From Cyanobium sp. NS01 (GTDB lineage: Bacteria; Cyanobacteriota; Cyanobacteriia; PCC-6307; Cyanobiaceae): 64,000 nt of DNA. The position numbers and the translations under genes were made by a program. The stretch lies in contig NZ_CP047940.1 in the NCBI RefSeq assembly GCF_014280235.1, positions 2,108,001 to 2,172,000 on the forward strand, read 5' to 3'. The notes beneath the pieces are model-generated. The model was given only the letters and a program-made list of their open reading frames with translations, searched no databases and was not told the DNA's origin. Every line of letters starts with the position of its first letter. Within the stretch, counting starts at the first letter, position 1. Of the stretch, positions 34,320-44,589 are shown in pieces.

Positions 34320-35132
34320 TTATCCAAAGAGCACTGAGGTGAGCACGCCGTCCATCAGCGCCACCGTGACCAGGATCATCACCACGGCGCCGGTGGTGGT
34401 GGTGCCCACCTCCTTGGGGCCGCCCCGGGTGGTGAGGCCCCAGCCGCAGGAAATCACGGCGATCTGCAACCCGAACACAAGGGCCTTCACCAGCATGAAG
34501 GGCAGATCCTCCGGCTGCATCCAGGTGCGCACCGAGTTCCAGAACACGCTGGGGGGGATGTTGTACAGCAAGGAACTGCTCACTTGCCCCGACCAGATCC
34601 CCACCCCGAAGAACAGCAGGCACTGCACCGGCGCCATCACCACCATGGCCAGAACCCTCGGCACCACCAGGTACTGCACCGGGTCGGTGCGCAGCATGGT
34701 GATCGCATCAATCTGCTCGGTCACCTTCATGGTGCCCAGTTGGGCGGCGTAGGCGGTGGCCACCTTGCCGGTGAGCAGGGTGGCGGTGAGAAGGGGCGCA
34801 ATCTCCCGGGAGAGGCCCAGGGCCAGCAGGCCCCCCACAGCGGCGTTGGCGCCCTGCTTGGAGAGCTCTGCCACCACCTGGATGTTGAAGACGGTGCCGG
34901 CGGCCAAAGCCGTGATCATCACGATCAAGAAGCTGCCGGGGCCGGCTTCCAGCAGCTCGTTCATCAGATCGTTGACGCCGATGCGGCCGCGGGCGATGGC
35001 GCTGACCGCCTGGCCCCCGATCAGGCCGCTCACCGCCAGCCGCCGCAGCCAACGCGGGGCCCGCAGCCAGCTGGGCAAGCCAGGCGAACGGGTCAACCGC
35101 AGGGAACGCACCAGGGCAGAAGCACGGGTCAT
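34320..35132 (-). CDS. mlaE: MlaE/TGD1-type lipid transport ABC permease
   Basis: 270 aa inner-membrane permease of an MCE-type phospholipid transporter. Recognised by LAAGTVFNIQVVAELSKQGA, GLSREIAPLLTATLLTGKVATAYAAQLGTMKVTEQIDAI and the C-terminal GLTTRGGPKEVGTTTTGAVV. The ATPase and MCE-domain partners are not in the window. ATGA overlap (35129-35132) with the upstream transporter gene and close downstream DUF3119/DUF3086 genes make one operon. Confidence 0.92.
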   Translation of the reverse strand: MTRASALVRSLRLTRSPGLPSWLRAPRWLRRLAVSGLIGGQAVSAIARGRIGVNDLMNELLEAGPGSFLIVMITALAAGTVFNIQVVAELSKQGANAAVGGLLALGLSREIAPLLTATLLTGKVATAYAAQLGTMKVTEQIDAITMLRTDPVQYLVVPRVLAMVVMAPVQCLLFFGVGIWSGQVSSSLLYNIPPSVFWNSVRTWMQPEDLPFMLVKALVFGLQIAVISCGWGLTTRGGPKEVGTTTTGAVVMILVTVALMDGVLTSVLFG

Positions 35133-36532
35133 GGCTGAAGAGGGAGCCGCTCGGGCCAGCGACGCATCACCACCAGCCCCAGCACCACCAGCACCGCTGG
35201 GATCAGGCCCATGCAGAGCCGGATCGCCACCAGCGCACTGGCGGGCTGAAGGGCATCGCGCACCGCCTGGTAGCCACTCAGGCTCATCATGTTGCCGAAG
35301 AAGAACAGGGCCAGACTGATACAGATCTTCTGGGCCAGCACCATCCAGGCGCTGTACTGGCCGGCCGGTTTTTCAGGATCAGCGTCGATGGCATCCGGTA
35401 GGAGCGCCCAGGGGATCAGGTAGGCCGTCGAGGCGCCGAGGCCAGCCACCATGATCGTGGCCAGCAACGCTGCCAGGCGCAGACCGTTGGCCAGGGAGCC
35501 CAAGGGGGCGATGCCGGCTTGCATGGCCGGCAACACCATGGCGGAGAGGCAGGCGGCGATCCAGAGCCAGGTGCCCAGATGGAGGGCCCGCAGCCGCCCG
35601 GAGCGATGGCACACCGCCGTCCACACCCAGAGGCCCGCCAGGGTGCTCACCATGAAGGGCAGCAGGATCCAGTTGCTCCAGCTCTCCGGCAGACCGATCA
35701 CCACCGGCAGGTAGATGAGAGCAGCGGTCTGCATGATCTGCAGGGCGCACCACAGCAGCAGGTAGAGGCCCAGAACGCGCAGGAAGCGGCCGTTGGCGCG
35801 CACCCGCTTCAGCAGGCGGCGGGTGGTGCCGGCGTGCTGCAGTGGCCGCTGGCAGTGGCGGGCTGCCGGGGCCAGGCCCCAGCCGCACAGCAGGGTGGAG
35901 CTGGTGACCAGCAGGCCGGTGAGCACGCCCAGCTGCAGGTAGCTGGCGGGGTTGTGGTGGTCGCGCAGCAGCAGGCCACCGAGCACGATGCCCACCAGGC
36001 TGGCGATGATCGAGCCGGTGAAGCGTGAGGAGTTGAGCCGGGTGCGCAGCGACACATCCGTGCTGAGTTCCGCCGCCAGGGCGGCATAGGGCAGGTTCAC
36101 CCCGGTGTAGAAGCTGTTGGCCAGCATCGAGATCAGCAGGAACACCGCGAACTTCACCCACTGGTTGCCGGGCGGCAGCCACCACATCGCCGCCATCGCC
36201 ACGCCCAGGGGCACGGCACTGCCGAGGATCCAGGGGATGCGCGGTCCCCAGCGGCTCTGGGTCTTGTCACTGAGCCAGCCCACCACCGGGTCGTTCACCG
36301 CATCCCAGAGGCGGCCGATCATCAGCACAAGGCCCGCCATCCAGGAGGGCAGCCCGGCCGCTGCTGTGTAGAAGATGAACAGGTAAAAGCCGATCAGCGA
36401 GGCGGCCATGCCGGTGCCGGCGTCGCCCAGGCCGTAGGCCCAGAGCAGGCGCTGACGGGCCGCTCCGCGCAGATCCGCGGCATCCGTGAGGGGCACCGGT
36501 GGGGCTGGCGCTTCGCTTGCGGTGGGCGCCAA
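35129..36532 (-). CDS. MFS/GPH-family (MelB-like) sugar:cation symporter
   Basis: 467 aa with about 12 membrane helices. The MelB/GPH signatures are GLGDAGTGMAASLIGFYLFIFYT at the first helix, IGRLWDAVNDPVVGWLSDKTQSRWGPRIPWI in loop 2-3 (the conserved Asp and Arg), and LPYAALAAELSTD. The substrate is unknown. First gene of the minus-strand operon with mlaE, DUF3119 and DUF3086; upstream is tRNA-Gly on the other strand. Confidence 0.88.
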   Translation of the reverse strand: MAPTASEAPAPPVPLTDAADLRGAARQRLLWAYGLGDAGTGMAASLIGFYLFIFYTAAAGLPSWMAGLVLMIGRLWDAVNDPVVGWLSDKTQSRWGPRIPWILGSAVPLGVAMAAMWWLPPGNQWVKFAVFLLISMLANSFYTGVNLPYAALAAELSTDVSLRTRLNSSRFTGSIIASLVGIVLGGLLLRDHHNPASYLQLGVLTGLLVTSSTLLCGWGLAPAARHCQRPLQHAGTTRRLLKRVRANGRFLRVLGLYLLLWCALQIMQTAALIYLPVVIGLPESWSNWILLPFMVSTLAGLWVWTAVCHRSGRLRALHLGTWLWIAACLSAMVLPAMQAGIAPLGSLANGLRLAALLATIMVAGLGASTAYLIPWALLPDAIDADPEKPAGQYSAWMVLAQKICISLALFFFGNMMSLSGYQAVRDALQPASALVAIRLCMGLIPAVLVVLGLVVMRRWPERLPLQP

Positions 36533-36612
36533 GGGCTGCAGGGGAGGGGACGCGGAACGCAGGCCATAATGGCGGAGCCCGAAAGGGCCAGAAGCAGTAC
36601 AGACGTACTGAT

Positions 36613-36682
<70 letters not shown>

Positions 36683-36683
<1 letters not shown>

Positions 36684-36712
36684 TGCTGCTCCACGCCTTG
36701 CTGCTCCACGCC
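36683..36712 (+). repeat. 15-base tandem duplication at the 3' end of tRNA-Gly
   Basis: TTGCTGCTCCACGCC occurs twice in direct succession (36683-36697, 36698-36712), beginning at the discriminator base of the tRNA. Confidence 0.8.
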
Positions 36713-36715
36713 TTG

Positions 36716-37153
36716 GTGATCCGTTCCCTGCCGCGCTGCTGGCTTCTGCTCAGTTCGGTGCTGCTCTGGCCAGCCCTGGCTCCGGTCGCGGCCCGCTCAG
36801 GAGAGTCTCCCCTGGGCAAGGCCTCCCCGGCTGAGGCGCCCGCAACTCAGAACAGCCTTCAGGATTCGCTGCGGCAGCGGCAGGCGTTTCCCTTCCAGCC
36901 CGACTGCGATGGCAACACCCAGGAGATCGTGGCCTGCCTCTGGCAGCAGCGCAACCAGGCCGATGTGAGCCTGGAGGGCCTGCTGGGCCAGGGAGCCCTG
37001 CTCGAGCCATGGCGCTCCAGCCGGCGCCAGGTGTGCGAGCAGACCACCCGCCCGGTGGAGGGCGGCAGCATCGGGCCGATCGTGTGGCTGAGCTGCGAAA
37101 ACGCGCTCAACGCCACCTTGATCGAGCAGCTCAGCGGGGCGCCGGCGCCCTGA
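36716..37153 (+). CDS. Secreted LprI-like protein
   Basis: 145 aa from GTG 36716 (the frame opens at 36683 in the tRNA, too early). A signal peptide (RSLPRCWLLLSSVLLWPALAPVAA) is followed by a short mature domain with four Cys: FQPDCDGNTQEIVACLWQQRNQAD and SRRQVCEQ...VWLSCENALN, the Cys spacing of the lysozyme-inhibitor LprI N-terminal family. Probably periplasmic, of unknown partner. Confidence 0.7.
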   Translation: MIRSLPRCWLLLSSVLLWPALAPVAARSGESPLGKASPAEAPATQNSLQDSLRQRQAFPFQPDCDGNTQEIVACLWQQRNQADVSLEGLLGQGALLEPWRSSRRQVCEQTTRPVEGGSIGPIVWLSCENALNATLIEQLSGAPAP

Positions 37154-37199
37154 GTTCAGGGCCTTGGTCTCCTGCGGGCTTAGGTCCCAAGGCTTCCAA

Positions 37200-37607
37200 T
37201 CAGACCTTGAGGTTGGGGCAGATCACGCTGGCGTTCGGCGCCGGATCGTTCTGCCAGTTCCCCAGCAGACCCCGCAGCTCGGTGCGGAACTGGTGCAACT
37301 CCCGCAGGCGTTCGTCCACCAGGTCGATCTGGCGCTGGAGCTGCCGCTGGATGTCGCCACACGGGAGTTGGCCGGCGTCGTGCACCTCCAGACAGCCCTG
37401 GATGTCCTCAAGGGTCAGGCCAAGGCTCTTGAGCCGCCGGATGAACTCCAGACGGCGCAGGCTGCTTTCAGCGAACAGCCGGTAGCCCCCCGCACTGCGG
37501 CCAACCGCCGGCAGCAGGCCCAGCTCCTCGTAGTAGCGAAGGGTCTTGACCGGCAGCCCGCTGCGTTGCGCCAGGACGCCGATCTTCATGGCCGCAGGAT
37601 TGTCCAT
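37200..37607 (-). CDS. MerR-family copper-type transcriptional regulator (CueR-like)
   Basis: 135 aa from the ATG at 37607. The winged HTH MKIGVLAQRSGLPVKTLRYYEELGLLP with YRLFAESSLRRLEFIRRLKSLGLTLEDI is the MerR signature, followed by the dimerisation helix (QRQLQRQIDLVDERLRELHQFRTEL). Potential metal Cys lie in GQLPCGDIQ and, near the C-terminus, ASVICPNLK. Divergent from the copper ATPase. Four operators of the same type lie in this block, so it likely activates the copper genes by untwisting 20-base promoter spacers. The metal assigned is by context; CueR/ZntR discrimination needs experiment. Confidence 0.85.
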   Translation of the reverse strand: MDNPAAMKIGVLAQRSGLPVKTLRYYEELGLLPAVGRSAGGYRLFAESSLRRLEFIRRLKSLGLTLEDIQGCLEVHDAGQLPCGDIQRQLQRQIDLVDERLRELHQFRTELRGLLGNWQNDPAPNASVICPNLKV

Positions 37608-37673
37608 GTCCCGAGGGGGAGGGCCTGCCGGCGGGATCACTGGGGAGGGTGGCGCGACAGTCATTGGGAGAAA

Positions 37674-37692
37674 ACTCTCCATCACAGTGGAG
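37674..37692 (+). promoter_or_regulatory. MerR-type operator, copy 1 (merR side)
   Basis: ACTCTCCA-TCACAG-TGGAG, same ACTCTCCA-N6-TGGAG pattern as the three other copies. It lies 67-85 bases upstream of the merR start and lacks a good -35/-10 pair on either strand, so it may serve autorepression. Confidence 0.65.
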
Positions 37693-37783
37693 ACTCTAGT
37701 TGGCCCTGAAGGCTTTTCTGCTGTCTGCCTTTGAGCTCCCGGGCCTATCCGCTCCCTGAAGCCCGTGTCATCCCAGGCGGGCC

Positions 37784-37815
37784 TTGACTCTCCAGCCAAC
37801 TGGAGCCCATAGGGT
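37784..37815 (+). promoter_or_regulatory. MerR-type promoter of the copper ATPase, copy 2
   Basis: TTGACT (-35, 37784-37789), 20-base spacer containing the perfect dyad CTCCAG-CCAA-CTGGAG, then TAGGGT (-10, 37810-37815). The long spacer is the hallmark of MerR-activated promoters. The ATPase gene starts 49 bases downstream. Confidence 0.75.
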
Positions 37816-37863
37816 AAAGGCACTGTCACCCGCAGCGCCCCAGCCCTGCCTCCAGCCCCCGCG

Positions 37864-39962
<2,099 letters not shown>

Positions 39963-39963
<1 letters not shown>

Positions 39964-40445
39964 TGACGCTCCCACCCCTGATGTCGCCCCTGCCTGCCCT
40001 AGCCGTCGCCGTCACCGCTGCCACGAGCGCCTCCACCGCCGAGCCGCTCTGGCGCAGCATCGAGCAGCCTGTGCTGCTGAAGGTCCTGGTGGCCGGCGCA
40101 GGGGTGGCACTGATCATCTGGGAGCTGTGGTGGTTCCTCGGCCGCCATGGTGGTGGCGTGGCGGCCCACGAGGGGGAGCACGGGCTGCAGGAGATCACCA
40201 TCACCGTGGACGGCGGCTATGCCCCCTCGCGGATCCGGGTGAAGGCCGGCCAGCCGGTGCGGCTCAGCTTTCACCGGATCGATCCGAGCGGCTGCGTGGC
40301 GAAGGTGATCTTCCCCGATTTCCACCAATCCCTCGATCTGCCCCTGGATGCCACCACCTCCGTGGACTTGCCGGCCAAGGCTGCCGGCACCTATCCCTTC
40401 CACTGCGGCATGAACATGGTGCGGGGCAGCCTTGAGGTGGAGTGA
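39963..40445 (+). CDS. Membrane-anchored cupredoxin-domain protein
   Basis: 160 aa. One membrane segment (LLKVLVAGAGVALIIWELWWFLG) then a periplasmic cupredoxin fold (LQEITITVDGGYAPSRIRVKAGQPVRLSFHRID...TYPFHCGMNMVRGSLEVE). The type 1 copper ligands are seen in SGCVAKVIFPDF (one Cys), the His of PFHCGMNM and its Cys and Met. It probably accepts copper from the ATPase. The ATG overlaps the ATPase stop (39963), so the two are translated together. Confidence 0.85.
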
Positions 40446-40480
40446 CCCGAGGCGGCGCGGGCCAGGTTGGTCGCGAGCGC

Positions 40481-41992
40481 TCAGGCGCTGATCTCCAGGG
40501 TGCCCATCATGCCCAGCTCCTCGTGATCGAGGATGTGGCAGTGATACACCGTGCGTCCGGCGAAATCATCGAACCGGGTGCGAATCCGCACGGTTTCGCC
40601 TGGGCGCAGCAGCACCACATCTCTCCAGGCGCGCCACGGCTCCGGCGTGCCGTTGCGACTGATCACCTGGAAGGGGTTGATGTGCACGTGGAAGGGGTGA
40701 TCCATCACCCCGTCGTTCACCAGCTCCCACTCCTCTGTGTCACCGAGGCGCACGGAGGTGTCGATACGGCCGTGGTCGAAGCCACGGCCATTGATCAGGA
40801 ACACCATGCCCATGCCAGGGGCCATGCCGTGGTTGAGCACGAAGCGGCGCCTGCGCACTGGCGCCGGCAGGGGCTCCACCGGCAGCAGGCGCTCGGGCAG
40901 CTGCAGGGGCGTCACCGAGCCCGCGTAGTTCAGGGTGGCGATCGGCACCGGAGCCTGCTGCTCAAAGCCTGATCCCATCCTTCCCCTACCCATTCCCATT
41001 CCCCTCCCCATTCCCATTCCTCTACCCATGCCCATGCGGCTGCCCATGCCGCCCATCATTCCGCCGGAGCCTCTGGCGTAGGGAAGGTTGAGAAGCCGGT
41101 AACGACCACCCTGCCGCTCACCCCGCACCAGCACCTCAGCCCGCTCGCCGGGGGCCAGCAGCAGTTCCGCCAGCTCCACCGGTGCCTCGATGGCACCGCC
41201 ATCGGTGGCGATCAGGTGGAAGGGATGTTCCTCGAGGGCCAGTCGCCAGAAGCGGGCATTGGAGGCGTTCACGATCCGCAGCCGCAGCAGACCCCCTGAG
41301 GGGATCGAAAGCGCCGGGTTCACCTGGCCGTTGACGGTGAGCATCTCACCCTCACGCCCCAGCATCATCCCCATGCCCATCGGGCTGAAGCCCCCTTGCC
41401 GGGGAAGGTCCTTGAGGAAGAGCACCTGCTCCTCGGCGGCCTGCACCTCGGCGATCTGATCCAGGGCACCACGCACGATGAGCACCCCTCCGAGGCCGCC
41501 GAACACCTGATCGGCCGTGGTGCCGTGGTGGTGGGGGTGGTAATAGAAGGTGCCGGCGGGATGGTCGCCCGGCAGGGTGAAGGCGTAGGTGTGGCTTGCG
41601 CCGGGGGCCACGCTCACGAACACGTTGTCAGCACTGCCGCCGGGAGGGATGTGGAGGCCGTGGTAGTGCAGGTTGGTGGGGCGGGACAGGCGGTTGTGCA
41701 GCTCGATCCGCACGGCATCGCCGGGTTCGGCCTCTAGCTGGGGCCCAGGCAGCAGGCCGTTGTAGGTGAGGGCCCTGGACGGGCCGCCCGGGATCGCCAC
41801 AGGGGTGTCCTGGACCACCAGGTCCAGTTCCAGGCGTCCGCCGCTGGAGCGCAGACGGGACGGGGCTGGTACACCCGTGCTGGCTTGGGATCGAACCTGG
41901 GCGGGGCGTCCCAGCAGGGCTGAGCCGGCGGCGATGGCGGAAGCACCGCCAGCCATGGCAAGAAAGGAACGGCGACCGAGTTGCCCGCTCAT
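40481..41992 (-). CDS. Multicopper oxidase (CueO/SufI type), Tat-exported
   Basis: 503 aa from ATG 41992. A twin-arginine signal (GRRSFLAMAGGASAIAAGSALL) fits Tat export. Three cupredoxin domains contain the copper motifs HYHGLHIPPGG, HPHHHGTTADQ, HPFHVHINPFQ and the C-terminal HCHILDHEELGMMG. A Met-rich insert of about 30 residues (MGMGRG repeated) between domains resembles the Met-rich Cu(I)-binding segments of CueO. It likely oxidises Cu(I) to the less toxic Cu(II) in the periplasm. Convergent with the cupredoxin gene; its promoter is MerR-type copy 3. Confidence 0.9.
   Translation of the reverse strand: MSGQLGRRSFLAMAGGASAIAAGSALLGRPAQVRSQASTGVPAPSRLRSSGGRLELDLVVQDTPVAIPGGPSRALTYNGLLPGPQLEAEPGDAVRIELHNRLSRPTNLHYHGLHIPPGGSADNVFVSVAPGASHTYAFTLPGDHPAGTFYYHPHHHGTTADQVFGGLGGVLIVRGALDQIAEVQAAEEQVLFLKDLPRQGGFSPMGMGMMLGREGEMLTVNGQVNPALSIPSGGLLRLRIVNASNARFWRLALEEHPFHLIATDGGAIEAPVELAELLLAPGERAEVLVRGERQGGRYRLLNLPYARGSGGMMGGMGSRMGMGRGMGMGRGMGMGRGRMGSGFEQQAPVPIATLNYAGSVTPLQLPERLLPVEPLPAPVRRRRFVLNHGMAPGMGMVFLINGRGFDHGRIDTSVRLGDTEEWELVNDGVMDHPFHVHINPFQVISRNGTPEPWRAWRDVVLLRPGETVRIRTRFDDFAGRTVYHCHILDHEELGMMGTLEISA
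40976..41058 (-). repeat. Met-rich coding repeat in the multicopper oxidase
   Basis: About five imperfect 12-18-base units encode successive MGMGRG/MGMGRM blocks (from SRMGMGRGMGMGRG onward). The plus strand shows CCCATTCCCATT-type repeats. Predicted Cu(I)-binding insert. Confidence 0.75.
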
Positions 41993-42088
41993 CGCGCCCC
42001 GAAGCAGAGATCCGCAGGAAGGGGGTGCAGCAGCAAACGATCGATCGCCTGGCATCCCATGACCCTGCGGCGCTAATGGACTTTTTTC

Positions 42089-42120
42089 AGCGTATGGTCT
42101 CCACAGGGGTGGAGAGTCAA
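42089..42120 (-). promoter_or_regulatory. MerR-type promoter of the multicopper oxidase, copy 3
   Basis: Minus strand: TTGACT, 20-base spacer with CTCCA-CCCCTG-TGGAG, then TACGCT. Identical spacing to the copper ATPase promoter. Leader to the ATG at 41992 is about 90 bases. Confidence 0.75.
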
Positions 42121-42147
42121 GCGGGGAGCATGCTTCTGCCCGGCCGC

Positions 42148-42843
42148 TCAGAGGGCAAAGAGCTCGTCGTACTGCGAGTACTCCGGCTTGCGCAATCCCT
42201 CCACCGCCAGCATCCGGCGCAGCTCGATGATCTCGGCCCGCTGGGCCACGATCACAGCCCGCGCGAAGCGCCGGATCGTGGGGTTGGTGCTCTTGGCCAG
42301 GGCGTCGTGGGCCATGATCAGCGCCCCGCCGTGGTGGTGGATCATCCCCTCGAGAAACCACACCACCCGGTTCTCTCGGGTGGGTCCGGAGCCCATCATC
42401 CGCATGCCGTCGATCTGGGCCTGGCTCATACGGGTCAGGCCGGAGAGGCTGTTCGGGTCACCACCTGGCGCCAACGCCACGGGATACACCGGCGCCTGGG
42501 GATACCAGGCCTTGCGCCACAGCCCCATGGCGCGGATTTCACTGGCCTGATCACGCCAAATTGTGTTGCCCAAGGCCCCTACGCCGGGCTGGTCGATCCC
42601 GAAGACGAATTCACTCATGCGCAGCGCACCGGTGTGGTGCTGCACCATGCCGTCGAGGAAACGCAAGTCGTAGGTGGCGCCGGCGGGGCCCACGTCATGG
42701 GCGTGGCCGGTGGTCGTCATGCCTGGCATGCCGTCCATGCCGCGATGACCCTCGTGGGGATCCATCTGGGCCAGGGCCGGGGAGGAGAGCAGCGCAGCCA
42801 GAGTCAGCGCAGACACCCCGAACCGAAAAGCGGATCCAGCCAT
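42148..42843 (-). CDS. DUF305 family secreted protein
   Basis: 231 aa from ATG 42843. The upstream ATG at 42876 falls in the -10 of the MerR-type promoter and is rejected for this reason. Signal peptide (GVSALTLAALLSSPALA), then His/Met-rich GHRGMDGMPGMTTTGHAHD and two DUF305 repeats, each with a long helix bearing H and M: LRFLDGMVQHHTGALRMSEFV and FLEGMIHHHGGALIMAHDAL. DUF305 proteins are often found with copper-resistance genes. Probably a periplasmic copper-binding protein. Confidence 0.85.
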   Translation of the reverse strand: MAGSAFRFGVSALTLAALLSSPALAQMDPHEGHRGMDGMPGMTTTGHAHDVGPAGATYDLRFLDGMVQHHTGALRMSEFVFGIDQPGVGALGNTIWRDQASEIRAMGLWRKAWYPQAPVYPVALAPGGDPNSLSGLTRMSQAQIDGMRMMGSGPTRENRVVWFLEGMIHHHGGALIMAHDALAKSTNPTIRRFARAVIVAQRAEIIELRRMLAVEGLRKPEYSQYDELFAL

Positions 42844-42874
42844 GGGCAACGGGAAGGGAGAAGCAGGCGCTCCC

Positions 42875-42906
42875 AACGTATGGCCTCCACCTCACTGGAG
42901 AGTCAA
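42875..42906 (-). promoter_or_regulatory. MerR-type promoter of the DUF305 gene, copy 4
   Basis: Minus strand: TTGACT, 20-base spacer with CTCCA-GTGAGG-TGGAG, then TACGTT. Same architecture as the other two. The predicted transcript start is about 25 bases before the ATG at 42843. Confidence 0.75.
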
Positions 42907-43779
42907 GGAGCTGTGCGAGGGCATTGGCCCCAGGCCGCATCGTCTGTCACCCAGACGCTCTCTATCGCCAGGGAGTTCCTACCTGATTTCTAGGACCTTC
43001 ATCAAAGAAACCATAGAGGCCTCAACGCTTGCCCCCAAATCATCACGCATCCAAATGACATCAACGACAGAAGGGTTGAACGATCCACGGAAGGTAAGAG
43101 CCTTGATGCGGTTGCTGAATGCGAACTGTTCGAAAATCGCAGAGAGTACGTATGCTTAAAGAGCTCCCCGCCCACGGTCGGGAGAACTCGGGCTTCACCA
43201 TCCCCTGCTCTCAAGCCCGGAACCATCGCAATCCCTGGGTTCAGGACAGATCAGACACAGACTGTGGAGAACCGGATCGCTGTTCCATGCGCTCTTCGCT
43301 CCTCGCTCCTCCGGTGACTCCTACTGCTGCCGCTCCCGCCAGGCAGCGTTACCAGTGTGGCCACAGACAGGCCAGCGAGTGATGCACAGCAAGCGGGTCA
43401 ATCAGACCATCAGGTCATGGCGCAGCTGTTGTGGTGAGACATGGGGAGGGACCTGCTGAAATCAACAGCCATTCTGCCTGCATCAGGCATTAAGTTTTTG
43501 AGATCCATTTCAATCCAACCAAACGGTTCACTCACAACCTGCAGATCTTCTGGCCGGTTGGACGCGCTTCAGACGCAAGGTTTGTAGAATGATCCAAGAG
43601 CATAGACTAAAACCAGACATTCAATTAGTCAACAGAGCAGGCCCACCTCGAGTCACGTGCTGTCTGGTTGAAGTTGGGCCTTCAAGCAAGCAAGCTCGTG
43701 ACTACTCCATTGGACACTTCAGCTCAATCACAGTCAACAGAGTCTGCCAAGAGTCAGCTACTTCAAGCATCCCAACCCC
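42907..43779. other. Low-GC gap with no intact gene
   Basis: About 870 bases. Composition drops from the neighbouring ~70% GC to a more balanced one and stays so to about 46.6 kb. It holds a fragment of a glyoxalase-like gene near 43000 (listed separately) and several short frames without start or family support. No operator or RNA gene seen. Confidence 0.45.
42990..43060 (-). pseudogene. Remnant of a VOC (glyoxalase-like) gene, start region
   Basis: On the minus strand one frame reads WMRDDLGASVEASMVSLMK, which aligns with YVRTDVP-SVEASMAVFMQAF of the VOC gene at 46.9 kb. The two DNA sequences share 'caagcgttgaggcctc' and further matches, so they come from the same ancestral gene. Here the codons are out of frame beyond a few positions and no start exists. 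Confidence 0.5.
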
Positions 43780-44574
43780 ATGATAGTGAGACAATTCAGA
43801 TCCCCACTGCCAAGCCCCTTAGCAGGCAGCGCCATTGCATCAGCGCCAGAGCTGATTCCTGATCTGCCGCTCCATCTCTCGCGGCTTCTCATCAGTGCTG
43901 CAGGCACGAAAGCCTCGTATCACTTCATCGAGCGTATTCCCGCTGCTCATCGGATCATTCTTGTCAGCAACCACCGCAGCTTGCTGGATGTTCCATTGCT
44001 CATGGCAGCGCTGAACCGGCCCATAAGATTTGCATGCCACTACTACATGAGCAGGGTTCCAGGACTGAGGGAGATGGTCTCAGCGATGGGGGCGTTCCCT
44101 CTCGATGCACCACAACAAAGGCACAAGGACTTTTTCCAGAAGGCCGTCAGTCTGCTGCACGCGAAGGAAGTTGTCGGGATCTTTCCAGAAGGTGCCGAAC
44201 CGATGGTTCGTTCAGCGACTCCAAATCAAATCAGCTCCTTCCACCGCGGCTTTGCCCACCTCGCCATGCGAGCTGGCGTTGGCGATGTGGCCATCCTGCC
44301 AGTGGGCATCGCTTCACTTCAAGAGCAGACAAGCAACCTCGCCCCACTCAGTCTGTTCAAACTGGCTGACCCGTCAGAGCCCTTGTTTGATCGTGGTGGC
44401 TGGCACCACAGCGTTCGTTATCAGCATGTACGTGTGCTTGTTGGGCACCCCATCTGGGTCAAAGACAAAGAAAGAGAGGAGTATTCCGGGCGAAGGGCTG
44501 GCTCACTTGCACGAGAGATAACCAACATCTGCCAGAATCAGATCATTGAACTGATACGCCAAGGCTACTCGTAA
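43780..44574 (+). CDS. LPLAT-family acyltransferase (PlsC-like)
   Basis: 264 aa. Lysophospholipid acyltransferase fold: catalytic NHRSLLDVP (NHx4D, near residue 72) and the FPEGAEPM motif (near 138), with LPVGIASL near the end. Lower GC than the neighbours. Immediately downstream (15 bases) lies an alpha/beta hydrolase; plant phytyl ester synthases fuse an N-terminal hydrolase to a C-terminal acyltransferase of this kind. So it may esterify phytol or other alcohols rather than make phosphatidate. Confidence 0.8.
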   Translation: MIVRQFRSPLPSPLAGSAIASAPELIPDLPLHLSRLLISAAGTKASYHFIERIPAAHRIILVSNHRSLLDVPLLMAALNRPIRFACHYYMSRVPGLREMVSAMGAFPLDAPQQRHKDFFQKAVSLLHAKEVVGIFPEGAEPMVRSATPNQISSFHRGFAHLAMRAGVGDVAILPVGIASLQEQTSNLAPLSLFKLADPSEPLFDRGGWHHSVRYQHVRVLVGHPIWVKDKEREEYSGRRAGSLAREITNICQNQIIELIRQGYS

Positions 44575-44589
44575 CCGGCTCTGTCCTCC

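Noticed and set aside
40976-41058. CCCATT-type repeats as a possible CRISPR or regulatory repeat array
   Set aside because: They lie in frame within the multicopper oxidase and encode the Met-rich insert.
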